Shown one piece after another: positions 11,773-21,328 of a stretch of DNA of 64,000 nucleotides. The notes under the pieces are model-generated. The model saw only the letters and a list, made by a program, of their open reading frames with translations, had not been told where the DNA came from and made no database searches. Each line of letters starts with the position of its first letter. The first letter of the stretch is position 1. Source of the DNA: Pegoplata infirma (lineage: Eukaryota; Arthropoda; Insecta; Diptera; Anthomyiidae); the NCBI GenBank assembly GCA_963921195.1, contig OY992536.1, positions 236,566,023 through 236,630,022 of the forward strand, read 5' to 3'. A program made the position numbers and the translations under genes.

Positions 11773-12049
11773 AGGTGCGTTCACACGAGAAAGAAATCTC
11801 GATAGAAAAATCGAAAAATTGTCACCTCTAGCACTCTTAAATATTTTTTTTATTAAACAAAATACAAACTTCAAATCAAAATTAATATCAATACCTTCCA
11901 AAAATCTGTAACATTATCAAAAAAAAAATGTAAGAAATAATACGTTTTTGAGGAATTTGACACAATTATTGAAAAAGTAAAATTCATAGGTACACAAAGT
12001 CGTTTTTTGGTCTTTGTCTAGCAGTTTTCTATCCCGTGTAAACGCGCCT
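11773..12049. mobile_element. small MITE with AGGTGCGTTCACACG ends, TAA flanks
   Basis: About 277 bp. Its left end AGGTGCGTTCACACG pairs with a right end whose reverse complement is AGGCGCGTTTACACG, and it is bounded by TAA on both sides (11770-11772, 12050-12052). A 3-bp TAA/TTA target is typical of PIF/Harbinger MITEs, but the termini differ from the autonomous Harbinger element that begins 13 bases downstream. Superfamily assignment is an inference. Confidence 0.6.
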
Positions 12050-12062
12050 TAAAAAAGACAAT

Positions 12063-12079
12063 AGTGGTATTCAGAGTCT
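12063..12079 (+). repeat. Harbinger left terminal inverted repeat
   Basis: AGTGGTATTCAGAGTCT, matched inverted at 19094-19110 with one mismatch (G/A at position 14). This is where the transposase is expected to cleave. The 200 bases inward contain repeated 'acttttttac'-type motifs, and similar 'agtaaaattg' motifs lie inside the right end; these are possible subterminal binding sites for the Myb-like partner. Confidence 0.85.
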
Positions 12080-12282
12080 TACTTGCTAGCCCTGGTATTG
12101 TGGTACTTGAGTACATTTACCTCAAACAACAACAAAATACATTAGAGCTACTTTTTTACTTTTTTACATTTTAGCTTTTTTAAAACCTATGAGTAAAATA
12201 AAAATGTACATTTTTACTTTTATGTCATTGTTGACAAAATATTTTTTGAAATTAATTTGTGTTTTGTTTGGTTTTGTAAAAA

Positions 12283-13139
12283 ATGGGCGAACCAGAGAAA
12301 AAACGTAAAAAACGTGAAACTCCAGTCAAAAAATGGACGGATGATGAAGTGGTGAAAATGCTTCATTATATAATTGACGATGATAATTTTGAGGTAAGTA
12401 TTGCCAATAAAACTGTCTGCAAATTTTAAATATTACGTGTTTTATTAGAAACCAACTGCCCAAATTTTTTACATGAAAATGCTGAAGCAGTTGGAAATTA
12501 AAGCCAGTTGGGATATAACTAAATGGAAGCTAAGAAATCTCAAGCGGACTTTTCAAAAAGCCTCCGACTGGCAAAACTCAACTGGGGCCGGAATAACGGA
12601 AGAGGATGGTTGCATTTCTGTTGAAGGTAATCATATAACATATTTGATTTAGTTCCCAAAATACATATGTCTTCACAATTATAAAATTGTTTTATTTTTT
12701 AGAAAAAGTTAGAAAAATGTGTCCACATTTCGATTTATTGTCCAAAATTTTCGGCGTCAATAAACAATGTCCGTTTTCCGAAGTTTTGGAGACGTCTTCA
12801 ATGAACATTGTTGAAGACTCTTACTCCCAATCATTTGAAGGTGCCGATTATTCTGAAGTGGAAATATTAGTAGAAGAAGATACAACTTATGGATCAATTC
12901 TTTCAGAATTCGGTCAAAATTCCCATAATATTGATTTATCTGATTCAACTTCGCAGATTGATGCACCTTCTACAGCTTTTGATTATACAGGAAACATTGT
13001 ATCTGTACCTATCTTATCCAGACCGTTAAATTCCACGAAAAAAACAAGCAGTACTGTTAGATCTCTATCCGAATCTATGTTGTTAAATACAACGCGTAGT
13101 TCAACTTCTCGTACTACTTCAAATCAGGGTAAGGAATGA
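12283..13139 (+). CDS. intact 5' portion of the Myb/SANT-like gene (exons 1-3a)
   Basis: This part remains readable: exon 1 (37 codons, phase 0), exon 2 (59 codons plus 1 base), and exon 3 from 12703. The frame runs four codons into the hAT insert and stops at 13139. A transcript ending here would keep the whole DNA-binding domain and lose the coiled coil. Residues 97-180 are Ser/Thr/Asp/Glu-rich and probably disordered. Whether it is expressed cannot be seen. Confidence 0.65.
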
Positions 13140-15877
13140 CGTGTGCCCAGGACACATGTGCGCACATTTGGCACATAGCACATCTGAAAAGTGCCACGTG
13201 TGCCATAGAATGGCACACGACACATGTGCCATGTGCTGGCACACGGCACATTTCTGGTGTGTCATGTGCCATACACATGGCACATTTGAAATGTGCAATG
13301 TGTCCTAGTATGACACATGGCACATCTGAAATGTGCCGTGTGCCAGCACATGGCACATGGCTCGTGTGCCGTGTGCCAATTATTGGCACATTTAAGATGT
13401 TTTTTTTCAAAAATAATTGTTTTTATATATAAAGTACTTTTTTCAGAAAAAATACTACTTTTTTAGAAAAAAAAGTACTTTTTAGAAAAAATAGTACTTT
13501 TTTAGAAAAAAAGTAGTTTTTTAGAAAAAAATAGTACTTTTTTAGAAAAAATAGTACTTTTTTAGAAAAAATAGTACTTTTTTAGAGAAAAAAGTATATT
13601 TTAGGAAAACCAGTACTTTTTTGGAAAAGTAAGTACTTTTTTAGAAAAAAGGTACATACTTTTTTAGAAAAAAAGTACTTTATTAGAAAAAAAGTACTTT
13701 TTTAGAAAAAAAGTACTTTTTAGAAAAAATAGTACTTTTTTTAAAAAATAGTACTTTTTTAGAAAAAATAGTAATTTATCAAAAAAAGTACTTTTTTGGA
13801 AAAGTTAGTACTTTTTTAGAAAAAAAAAATACTTTTTAGAAAAAATAGTACTTTTTTTAGAAAAAATTTTAGAAAAAAGTACTTTTTTTAAAAAAAAGTA
13901 CTTTTTTAGAATAAATAGTACTTGTTACAAAAAATTTTACTTTTTTAGAAAAAAATACTTTTTAGAAAAACAAGTACTTTTTAGAAAAAATAGTACTTTT
14001 TAGAAAAATTAGTACTTTTTTAGAAAAAAGTACTTTTTAGAAAAAAAAGTAATTTTTAGAAAAAATAGTACTTTTTTAGAAAAAATACTACTTTTTAGAC
14101 AAAATAGTACTTTTTGAACAAATAGTACTTTTTTAGAAAAAAAATACTTTTTAGAAAAAATAGTACTTTTTTTATAAAAATAGTATTTTTTTTTTTAAAA
14201 AAAGTACTTTTTAGAAAAAAATTATTTTTTAGAAAAAATAGTACTTTTTAGAAAAAATAGTACTTTTTTGAAAAAAATATTCTTTTTAGAAAAAAAATAA
14301 AATATTAGAAAAGTTAGTACTTTTTTTTAAAAAAATAACTTTTTTAGAAAAAATAGTACTTTGTAGAAAAAGTAGTACTTTTTTTAGAAAGAAAAATAAT
14401 TTTTAGCAAAAATAGTACTTTTAGAAAAAATAGTACTTTTTAGAAAAAAATAGCACTTTTTTGGAAAAAATAGTACTTTTTTAGAAAAAAAGTACTTTTT
14501 TTAGAAACAATAGTACTTTTTAGAAAAAATTTTGCTTTTTAAGAAAAAAAAGTACTTTTTTAAAAAAAAAAAATACTTTTTAGAAAAAATAGTACTTTTT
14601 TAGAAAAAATAGTACTTTTTATAGAAATTAGTAATTTTTTAGAAAAAAAAGTACTTTTTAGAAAAAATAGTACTTTTTTAGAAAAAATAGTACTTTTTAG
14701 AAAAAATTTTACTTTTTTTTTTGCAAAAAAAGTACTTTTTTAGAAAAAATAGTACTTTTTAGAAAAACTTACTTTTTTCAAAACAAAAGTACTTTTTTAG
14801 AAAAAAATAGTACTTTTTTTAGAAAAATAGTACTTTTTTAGAAAATAGTACTTTTTTAGAAAATAGTACTTTTTTAGAAAATAGTACTTTTTTAGGAATT
14901 AGTACTTTCTTAGATATAATAGTAAAATATTGCAAAGATAAAATTGATCTGGGATCGCTAAGTAGGTTGTTTTTCTAAAAAAAGTACTATTTTTTCTAAA
15001 AAAGTAGTTTTTTTTATCTAAAAAGTACTTTTTTTTTTTTAAAAAAAAAGCTCTTTTTTTCTAAAAAGTATTTTTTTTTTTTTTTTCTAAAAAAGTACTA
15101 TTTTTTCTAAAAAGTACTTTTTTCTAAAAAAGTATTAACTTTTCCAAAACAGTACTTTTTTTCTAAAAAGTACTGTTTTTTTCTAAAAAAAAGTACTATT
15201 TTTTCAAAAAGTACCATTTTTTCTAAAAAAATTTTATCTAAGAAATTTTTTTTTCTAAAAAAGTACTATTTTTTCTAAAAAACTACTTTTTTTTTTAAAA
15301 AGTACTATTTTTTCTAAAAAGCACTTTTTTCGAAAAAGTACTAACTTTTCCAAAAAAGTACTGTTTTTTCTAAAAAAGTACCATTTTTGCAAAAAAGTAC
15401 TATTTTTTTCAAAAAAGTACCATTTTTTCTTAAAACAAGTAAATTTTTTTTTTTTTTTAAAAGTGAATTTTTTTCTTAAAAGTACTATTTTTTCTAAAAA
15501 AAGTACTCTTTTATCTGAAAAGTATTTTTTTTTTTCTAAAAAAGTACTATTTTTTCTAAAAAGTACTTTTTTTTTCTAAAAAAGTACTTTTTTTCTAAAA
15601 AAGTACTATTTTTTAAAAAAAGTGTTTTTTTTCTAAAAAAGTAGTATTTTATTTCTAAAAACAATTATTCAAAAAAAACATCTGAAATGTGCCAAGTGCC
15701 AATAACTGGCACACGTGCCATGTGCTGGCACACGTGCCATGTGCTGGCAGACGTGCCATGTGCTGGCACACGTGCCATGTGCTGGCACACGGCACATGTG
15801 TCGTGTGCCATGCTATGGGCACACGACACATTAGTAAATGTGATGTGCAGCACATGTGTGTGCCATTCCTTACCCTG
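13125..15877. mobile_element. large hAT foldback element built from GTAC/poly-T arrays
   Basis: Ends are CAGGGTAAGGAATG and its exact reverse complement, flanked by perfect 8-bp TSDs CTTCAAAT (13117-13124, 15878-15885), so it is hAT. Subterminal parts (13137-13395 and 15675-15865) are arrays of GGCACATGTGCC-like palindromes. The core is an array of roughly 19-bp units of the form AGTACTTTTTTAGAAAAAAT from about 13430 to 14930. The same unit runs in opposite orientation from about 14975 to 15655. The two arms are unequal (about 1.5 and 0.7 kb). It interrupts exon 3 of the Harbinger Myb-like gene. It has no coding capacity. Confidence 0.92.
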
Positions 15878-15885
15878 CTTCAAAT

Positions 15886-15967
15886 TCAGATTCTGCAACA
15901 TCAGCTACATCTTCAAAAGAAAATTGTTCATCTGACTTTGCAAAAAAAATGCAGAAAAGTGCTCCTA
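15886..15967 (+). pseudogene. stranded middle piece of the Myb-like gene, last exon
   Basis: 27 codons plus one base, in frame with 13124 when the hAT element and one TSD copy are ignored. It continues into 17155 when the TA element is ignored. The composition is Ser/Thr-rich then basic, linking the acidic middle region to the coiled coil. It lies between two transposons and cannot be read in its present position. Confidence 0.75.
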
Positions 15968-17152
15968 CACTGAAAAAAAAATTTACCATTTTTAAAGCAT
16001 GTTGAACTTAATTTAAAAAAAGGAGGGTATGCGAGGGCTCCAAAGATATTAATTCTTCTTCCAAGTATATTTTTTCCAAAAACATAGTAATGCATTTACT
16101 TAAATATATCTTAAAAGTAAGTAAAATTGTACTTAATATAAGTTTAATTGATTTTATCCAGAGGAAAAATATTTTTTTAAAATAAGTAAAAATTTCCTTA
16201 AAATTACGGATACTGTGGACCCTTTGGAGTCCCAATGTGAGGACCCTACGGGTCCCCAATATATGGGGTCCGCCCATGAGTATGTGCATACACTATTATA
16301 GGGTCACTAATGATTTTGATCCAGAATTTTGGTCAGAATCGCTCTATCTTGCTTAGTTTTCGAGATATGGAAATGGGGTCTTGAGAAATTTGATCATGAA
16401 ATAACTCGAAAACTATAACTCTGAGGGCTTTCGGGTCTTCGGTGGTCATATTCTACAAGTTAAGGACTACAAAAATGTCTTTAGAATTTTTTTCGTATCT
16501 GCAATATTTGCAGAGTTATAGGCATTTGAAAATTCCTCGAAAATCGAAATTTGGATTTAAAGTTAGGGTCTCATGGGGTCTCCAGATGGGGCCCCCAGAT
16601 GGGGTCCCCAAAATACCTAATGTAGTTTTTCCTTACGTTAAGTAAATTTTTTCTTAAACTGATGAAGATATGGATTCAAATAAAGTCAATGAAATCAATA
16701 AAATAAAGATTACTTTTTTCTTACATTAAAACAAAAATGGATTAAATTAAAGAAAATGCGTTTTGGAATTAAAGATTAGTACTTATTTGATTCAATGTCT
16801 AGAAAATCTCTATACTATTTTTAAGTAAGTTACGTACTTATTTACTTTTTTTGCTCACAATTTAAATTTTTTTCTTTTAAGTAATACAAAATTTTTTAAT
16901 AAACCCTTTTTTTCTTAAATGCAATCAATTCGCCATAAATGTAAAGAATATTTAACTTAATTTAAAAAAACAAATTAAGGAAAACTTTTGTGTTTTTTTA
17001 AGTACTTGGATGTACTATCTTCAAGTTTATTTTCTTTGTTTTAAGTACAACCACCTTATATTAAGATAAGTTGAAGTAAATTCCAAAAAAAATTATTTAC
17101 TTAAATTAATAACAGTATTTATTTAATTTCAGTATAGTTATTTTTTTCAGTG
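15968..17152. mobile_element. TA-flanked CACTGAAAAAAA element inside the Myb-like gene
   Basis: About 1185 bp starting CACTGAAAAAAAA and ending TTTTTTTCAGTG, with TA duplicated at 15966-15967 and 17153-17154. Removing it with one TA keeps the host frame open. A second element with nearly the same ends is at 49025-50352. The interior carries a G-rich block (16210-16620, several 'ggggtc' motifs and 'cgagatatgg') related to blocks at 21590-22050 and 32640-33300. No transposase ORF. Tc1/mariner-like by target site only. Confidence 0.85.
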
Positions 17153-17154
17153 TA

Positions 17155-17435
17155 AGTCAGCAATAAGCCAATTAAATTTATTTCAAACCGAACGTACAAA
17201 ATATTTGGAAAGTAAGTTAGAGCTGGAAAAACATAAAGCTCAAATGGAAGAAGAAAAAGCCAAACGTGAGTTGGAATTGGAAGAAAGAAAACTTCAACAA
17301 AATATAGAATTGGAAGAAAAAAAGCTTCAACAAAATTTGGAGTTGAGAAAACTTGAAATAGAAAAGGACGAGAGAATAGCCAAATATGAAATAGAAATGA
17401 GATATAAATACAAATACGATTTATCTAATAAATGA
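17155..17435 (+). pseudogene. C-terminal coiled-coil piece of the Myb-like gene
   Basis: An open frame of 93 codons plus stop that joins in frame to 15967. From 17215 onward it is a regular heptad-like series of Glu, Lys, Leu and Gln (for example LEEKKLQQNLELRKLEIEK), predicting a long coiled coil, probably for dimerisation or transposase contact. There is no ATG that would let it act alone. A poly(A) signal AATAAA lies at 17505-17510. Confidence 0.8.
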
Positions 17436-17504
17436 TTATGAACTTATTTTTGATTATTTGATTGTACGAATACTCGTTAGTACGAGTAAATACCCAATAT
17501 CCCA

Positions 17505-17510
17505 AATAAA
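17505..17510 (+). terminator. poly(A) signal of the Myb-like gene
   Basis: AATAAA 70 bases after the stop codon at 17435, in the 181-base spacer between the two convergent Harbinger genes. No equally clear hexamer is seen for the minus-strand transposase. Confidence 0.5.
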
Positions 17511-17616
17511 GGTTTTAAAAAAGAAAATGTTATAAAAATGTACAAAATTCTAATATGTATTTAATGGCAAGTATTTTTCAAATATATATACATCACTGGT
17601 CCTTATTGTTAGTATT

Positions 17617-18931
17617 TTACGATTCAAACATAAGACGGTATATAGCTTGACGTTTTATTTCACAGTTGGAGTTTATTCTCTCCGGTTCATCTTCATCTTC
17701 TTCATCTTCGGACGTTAAATTCTCAATATTATCAGAACTCACATTATTATTTTTTTGTAAAATGATATTGTGCAAAATACAACACACTAAAATCCATTCA
17801 CAACAGAATTTGTGAGACTTCTTGTCTTCCAAACGCATTCGCAGTTCTTTTAAACTAGCAAATTTTTCTTTAAGTTGTCCAAAGAAATGTTCAATACGTA
17901 CTCTATACTTGCTGTGTCGCAAGTTAAAAGCCTTTCTTTTGTTTTCATCCATGTGGTTTGCATTACTCCTGTATGGAGTAATGACCGTTTCTGACAATGG
18001 ATATGCGGAGTCTCCTGCAATCCATTCATGGTTTGAAAAAAATTGTTCCTTGTTTTTTAAAATGTCGCATTGTTTAAATATTTTTGCGTCATGAAAACTT
18101 CCCTGACTTCCTATAACAGCATGGCGTATCTTTAAATTGTGGTCACATATTACTTGTGCCTTAACAGAGTATATACGACTCTTGGAATAAAATGATTCGT
18201 GATGTACGACCGGTGCCTCAGCTAATTTGATTTCTGTGCCATCCACATAACCAATACAAAATGGCATTTCATGGAAAGTTTCTGCAACTATTTGCGATCT
18301 CTCCTTTGGACAAGGCCAATAAATATACTTTTGTGATAGTTTTAATATTGAACGAAAAACTCGCTTTGTAATTATATCCAGAGTACCACCATCACCTATG
18401 GCAAATAATGTTGCAATTTTTCTCACGGCAGCATTTTCGCCATATGAGCCCAATCGGTATAAAACAATAGCTAATTGTAACTCTACAGAAAACTGTTTAC
18501 AGGAATGTGGTTTTTGAAATTCATAATCTGTCTTTATTATACCCAATATAAGATAAAATTGGCTTCGACTAACGCGAAGCATTTGAAGAAATCTATTGTC
18601 GTCCATGTTAGTGAGAATGTTCTCTCGCCATTCTACGGACTTTGGAATATCATTAGTTTCCACTCCACGGCGGCATGATAACGATATAAAAAGATTGTCC
18701 TCTAAATCTTCGAGTACTTCATCCACTTCATCATCCATATCGTCATCGTCCAATTCCATATCTAAAAATTACACATTTATGATGATAAGCTTCTTATGAA
18801 TGGTATACATATGTTTGTAACATCTTGAGATACATTTTAAATAATTATTTACCATACATAAATATAATTTCGTTTGCAGCATTTTCAATTAACGATGTAA
18901 TAATGTTAGTTTTAACGCTAATTTTTGGCAT
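17617..18931 (-). CDS. Harbinger DDE transposase (HARBI1-like), two exons, apparently intact
   Basis: Catalyses cut-and-paste of the element in the nucleus. Exon 2 is 18761-17617 (380 codons from the internal Met). An upstream exon 18931-18853 starts with ATG and splices over a 91-bp GT-AG intron (18852-18762), adding 27 residues that begin MPKISVKTN. The spliced protein is 407 aa. Visible parts: acidic N-terminal stretch, helix-turn-helix-like segment (about residues 117-160), then the DDE_4 core. Asp200 is in YVDGTE, Asp277 in AGDSAYP and Glu317 in RIEHFFGQLK, with GSFHDAKIF between the two Asp. No stop or frameshift. The upstream exon is my inference from splice sites and frame; the main exon is certain. 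Confidence 0.9.
18853..18931 (-). CDS. short first coding exon of the Harbinger transposase
   Basis: 79 bases: ATG, 26 codons and the first base of a codon completed by the AT at the start of exon 2. The donor is GTAAAT at 18852 and the acceptor TTTTTAG at 18762. The joined codon keeps the frame into exon 2. The encoded residues (Lys, Ile, Asn rich) resemble the short basic N-terminus of HARBI1-type proteins. The internal Met at 18759 is the fallback start. Confidence 0.7.
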
Positions 18932-19163
18932 TTTTATTATATTTTTATTGGTAAAATTATTTTAGTTGACTTGTAATATATTAAATAATATAACAATATT
19001 TTTTTGTGCTTTTTTGACAAGAGAAGAAAATAACCCGTTCACGATATTTGAAACAATTTTACTATTTTTTGCTTCTTTACCATTTTACTATCCAGATTCT
19101 GAATACCACTAATATTAAAATTCACTTCTCTATTTACAGTCCTGATCCCTTACGAAGAAAATA

Positions 19164-19387
19164 AGAGGGTTTTAAAAAATCGATTAAAAATTGTAAAAGT
19201 TACATGCATTTGAGTAAAAATAGAGAAATTAATTTTTTAAACAAATACAGTTATATTTGTGTGTGTTTTAAATTCGCCACACCTGAAATAAAGAAATACA
19301 ACTACTTTTGTAAAACTGAATTTTTAAATTTTTGTTTAAATGCATGTAACTTCTACAAATTTATTTGGATTTTATTAAAAACCCTCT
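19164..19387. mobile_element. small foldback MITE with AGAGGGTTTT ends
   Basis: About 224 bp. The left end AGAGGGTTTTAAAAAATC pairs with a right end whose reverse complement is AGAGGGTTTTTAATAAAATC. An inner pair also matches: 'gttacatgcattt' near 19200 against 'aaatgcatgtaac' near 19340. TA lies on the left and possibly right side. It sits 53 bases outside the Harbinger element. Confidence 0.6.
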
Positions 19388-19751
19388 AGCTTTCTTCTTA
19401 AAAAATCAAACTTAAACTTTAAGTACAGAAATTTTTAACTTTATCAAATTAAAAATAGAATTTACTTTCGCATTTCGTGTCGTCCTACCCACCAAACAAG
19501 GCCACGTTAGGGCTGTGAATACGGGAAAAGTCAAAGTTGGAAAAAATTATGCATTTCAAGCAAAATTCTTGTCCAAATTTTTTAACAAAATCTGGCTTAA
19601 AAATGCGGAAATTTTGCGTACTTTATTGGAAAAATATTTAAAAAATTTAAAACTGCAATTTTGGTCCACAGATGCTGATTTTTATAACAAAAATTATTTT
19701 TTATCCAAATTGGTCTCAAAAGTTGGGAACTGTTAAGTATGTTAATATTTT
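19388..19751. other. spacer between MITE and LINE tail, no gene
   Basis: AT-rich sequence. A 73-codon frame at 19515-19736 has the Lys/Asn/Phe/Leu composition expected of random AT-rich DNA and no recognisable domain. Confidence 0.4.
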
Positions 19752-19761
19752 TTTAGAACTT

Positions 19762-20148
19762 TTTTTTTTTCCTTTATTTATTCCACTTGGGAACATAGGG
19801 CTTCTACAAGATTATTCCAACTTAATCTATTGTTACATATTGTTTTAATTTCGTCGAAAGTTTTATCTAATATTTTGAGTTCTTGCATGATTGTTCTACG
19901 CCAAGAGTTCTTTGGACGACCGGAGCGTCGGCTTCCTTGAGGATTCCATTCTAAAGCAGTCCTCGCGATGCTACCGTTTGGCTTTCTTAATGTGTGACCT
20001 ATCCATTTCCATTTTCTTTTCGTTATTTGGCAGGTTATAGGTAACTCGTTCGACAACCTCCAGAGATCTGCGTTTGTAATTGTGTTTGGCCAAAAGATAC
20101 GACAAATTATGCGCAGACATTTGTTTATAAAGACTTGTAGTCTTGTAG
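19762..20148 (-). mobile_element. 5'-truncated non-LTR retrotransposon insertion with 10-bp TSD
   Basis: Minus-strand insertion with a poly(A) tail (read as T at 19762-19770) and a perfect 10-bp duplication TTTAGAACTT on each side (19752-19761, 20149-20158). It holds only the last 122 codons of the reverse-transcriptase ORF plus a very short 3' UTR. AATAAA overlaps the stop codon region. A typical dead-on-arrival product of target-primed reverse transcription. Confidence 0.88.
19778..20146 (-). pseudogene. C-terminal end of a LINE endonuclease/reverse transcriptase ORF
   Basis: Frame open from 20146 to the stop at 19778, with no internal stop. It begins in the FINKCLR-type block, continues with IFWPNTI, then WKWIGHTLRK, SIARTALEWNPQG and GRPKNSWRR. 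This is the conserved tail region found downstream of the RT domain in many non-LTR endonuclease-reverse transcriptases (RTE-like or related clade; clade not certain). The polymerase and endonuclease domains are missing because of 5' truncation. It has no start codon of its own and is not functional. Confidence 0.85.
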
Positions 20149-20158
20149 TTTAGAACTT

Positions 20159-20894
20159 ATAGGTACAATTTTTTGTATGGGAAGTCCTAATTCACTGGCT
20201 TGAAAAACATAGCAATAGTTTGAGCTATAAATACCGTCATATTGAAAAAATTAAATAAGTAAGAAATTTATAATCCGTGCTTAAGTGCTTGACGAAAACG
20301 GGACTATAGTCCAAACATGGACCGATTGGATTGGAATTTGATTAGATATTTAATTAAGTATAGAAAATATACACAAAACAATTTTATTTTTTTCCAATAG
20401 AGAGATTTGTTATCGGAAGGGATTTAATACAAAATGAAGGGATTTCATACAAATGAACCGAAATAAAAAATGTAATAGAGTAACTCGGTCAGAAACTGCT
20501 CTTATTATTAATTTTTGGCGCCGACAACGAGGTTCTGCTCGTTGGTGTCCCAACGGATCACAGAGTCTATGGTTGCTGACATAAAGCATTACCAGCCCCT
20601 TCAAACCTAATATAGGGCATCCCTTTATAATAGATTTCATATTAATGTGAAATTATTTTTTATCTCAGAATACTTGGTGTAGAATGCATGATATGTTAGC
20701 AGTGCATAATGAAATAGCATACCTCATAAATTTTATACATATATGGTATTTAGTTAGTATGTGAAAAAAAAAATAAAATAAAAGGGAAACAAAAACATGC
20801 TATTCTTTTTAAGACATTGATAAAGAAGACTTAAATTAACGAAGCCAACATCCTCCCTTAACGAGCTAAATAAAATTGTAACAATAAAAAAAAA
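20159..20894. other. spacer with INE-1-like remnant at left, no gene
   Basis: Bases 20240-20345 contain 'taagtaagaaatttataatccg' followed by a block with 'tccaaacatggaccgattgg', also present in the INE-1-like copy at 55360-55385, so this is probably a 3' remnant. Bases 20510-20640 are unusually GC-rich (GCGCCGACAACGAGG...) and hold part of a 76-codon minus frame. No family recognised. Confidence 0.45.
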
Positions 20895-21325
20895 ATCAAG
20901 TAAAAAGTTTAATTCGACTTAGCCGAATACATGAATACCCTCAGAAATTTCAAAAATATTTTAAATACATATCAAATTTAATTAGAAAAAAAAATTTAGT
21001 CATTGTAATTTTTTTAAATGTAAAAAAAGTTGTATAAAAGTATTTTAACTTAAAAAATTTTAATTTGTAAAAAAAAACCTTTTTAGCAATTTTTGTTAAA
21101 AAAAATTTTTGACTGTAAAATTTGATCGTCCGAGGACACCTTTTTGTCTCGTAAAAATTGTTTTAAAATTCATTTATTAAGCTTTTCCCCTAAAGTAATA
21201 CAATTTAAAAAATTTTAAAATTATTTTCTAATATCCACGCCCATAAAAGTGGGAGGACCGAAAAAAATTTCATTTTCCAATCCGTTGGGTCTGCATAACT
21301 TTGACCATCTTGAAGTAGAAAAATA
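20895..21325 (-). mobile_element. INE-1-like 3' part, minus orientation
   Basis: Starts with the AAGTAAAAAG tail and TTCGACTTAGCCGAA hairpin (20912-20926), then 'tgaataccctcaga'. The body contains 'cacgcccataaaagtgggag', which also occurs as 'cacgcccacaaaagggggcg' at 411-429. The 5' end with the microsatellite core is missing; the next element (21329) begins immediately. Confidence 0.6.
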
Positions 21326-21328
21326 TTA

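Larger units (their letters stand above)
12283..17435 (+). pseudogene. Harbinger Myb/SANT-like DNA-binding partner gene, split by two transposons
   Basis: Exons: 12283-12393, 12449-12626, then a last exon now in three pieces, 12703-13124, 15886-15967 and 17155-17435. Introns are 55 and 76 bp with GTAAGT/TTATTAG and GTAATC/TTTTTTAG ends. The N-terminus has a basic KKRKKR cluster (residues 6-11, a likely nuclear signal). It then has a Myb/SANT-like fold with Trp18, Trp58, Trp63 and Trp78. The C-terminus is a Lys/Glu/Gln-rich coiled coil. Ignoring inserts and one copy of each TSD, the frame is open across both junctions and would give 357 residues. In Harbinger systems this protein binds subterminal DNA and brings the transposase to the nucleus. 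As it stands the gene is broken. Confidence 0.85.
12063..19110. mobile_element. autonomous-type PIF/Harbinger transposon, carrying two later insertions
   Basis: The ends are AGTGGTATTCAGAGTCT (12063) and the inverted AGTGGTATTCAGAATCT (19110), identical at 16 of 17 positions. AAT directly flanks both sides (12060-12062, 19111-19113) as a 3-bp TSD. Inside are the two genes expected of Harbinger: a Myb/SANT-like protein on plus and a DDE transposase on minus, convergent. Present length is 7048 bp. Subtracting the insertions at 13125-15877 and 15968-17152 with their TSD copies leaves about 3.1 kb, a normal size for insect Harbinger elements. Confidence 0.92.

Noticed and set aside
13114..13432. 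Overlapping 98-codon frames on both strands with His/Cys/Met-rich composition
   Set aside because: They translate the CACATGTGCC palindrome array of the hAT foldback; both strands and several frames are open for the same reason. The mirror frames at 15655-15973 are the same.
13430..15655. Direct-repeat array considered as a CRISPR-like array
   Set aside because: Units are about 19 bp without unique spacers, inverted in the second half, and lie in a eukaryotic hAT element.
20410..20640. 76-codon minus frame over a GC-rich island
   Set aside because: Composition looked protein-like, but no motif could be recognised and the frame's ends fall in AT-rich repeats.
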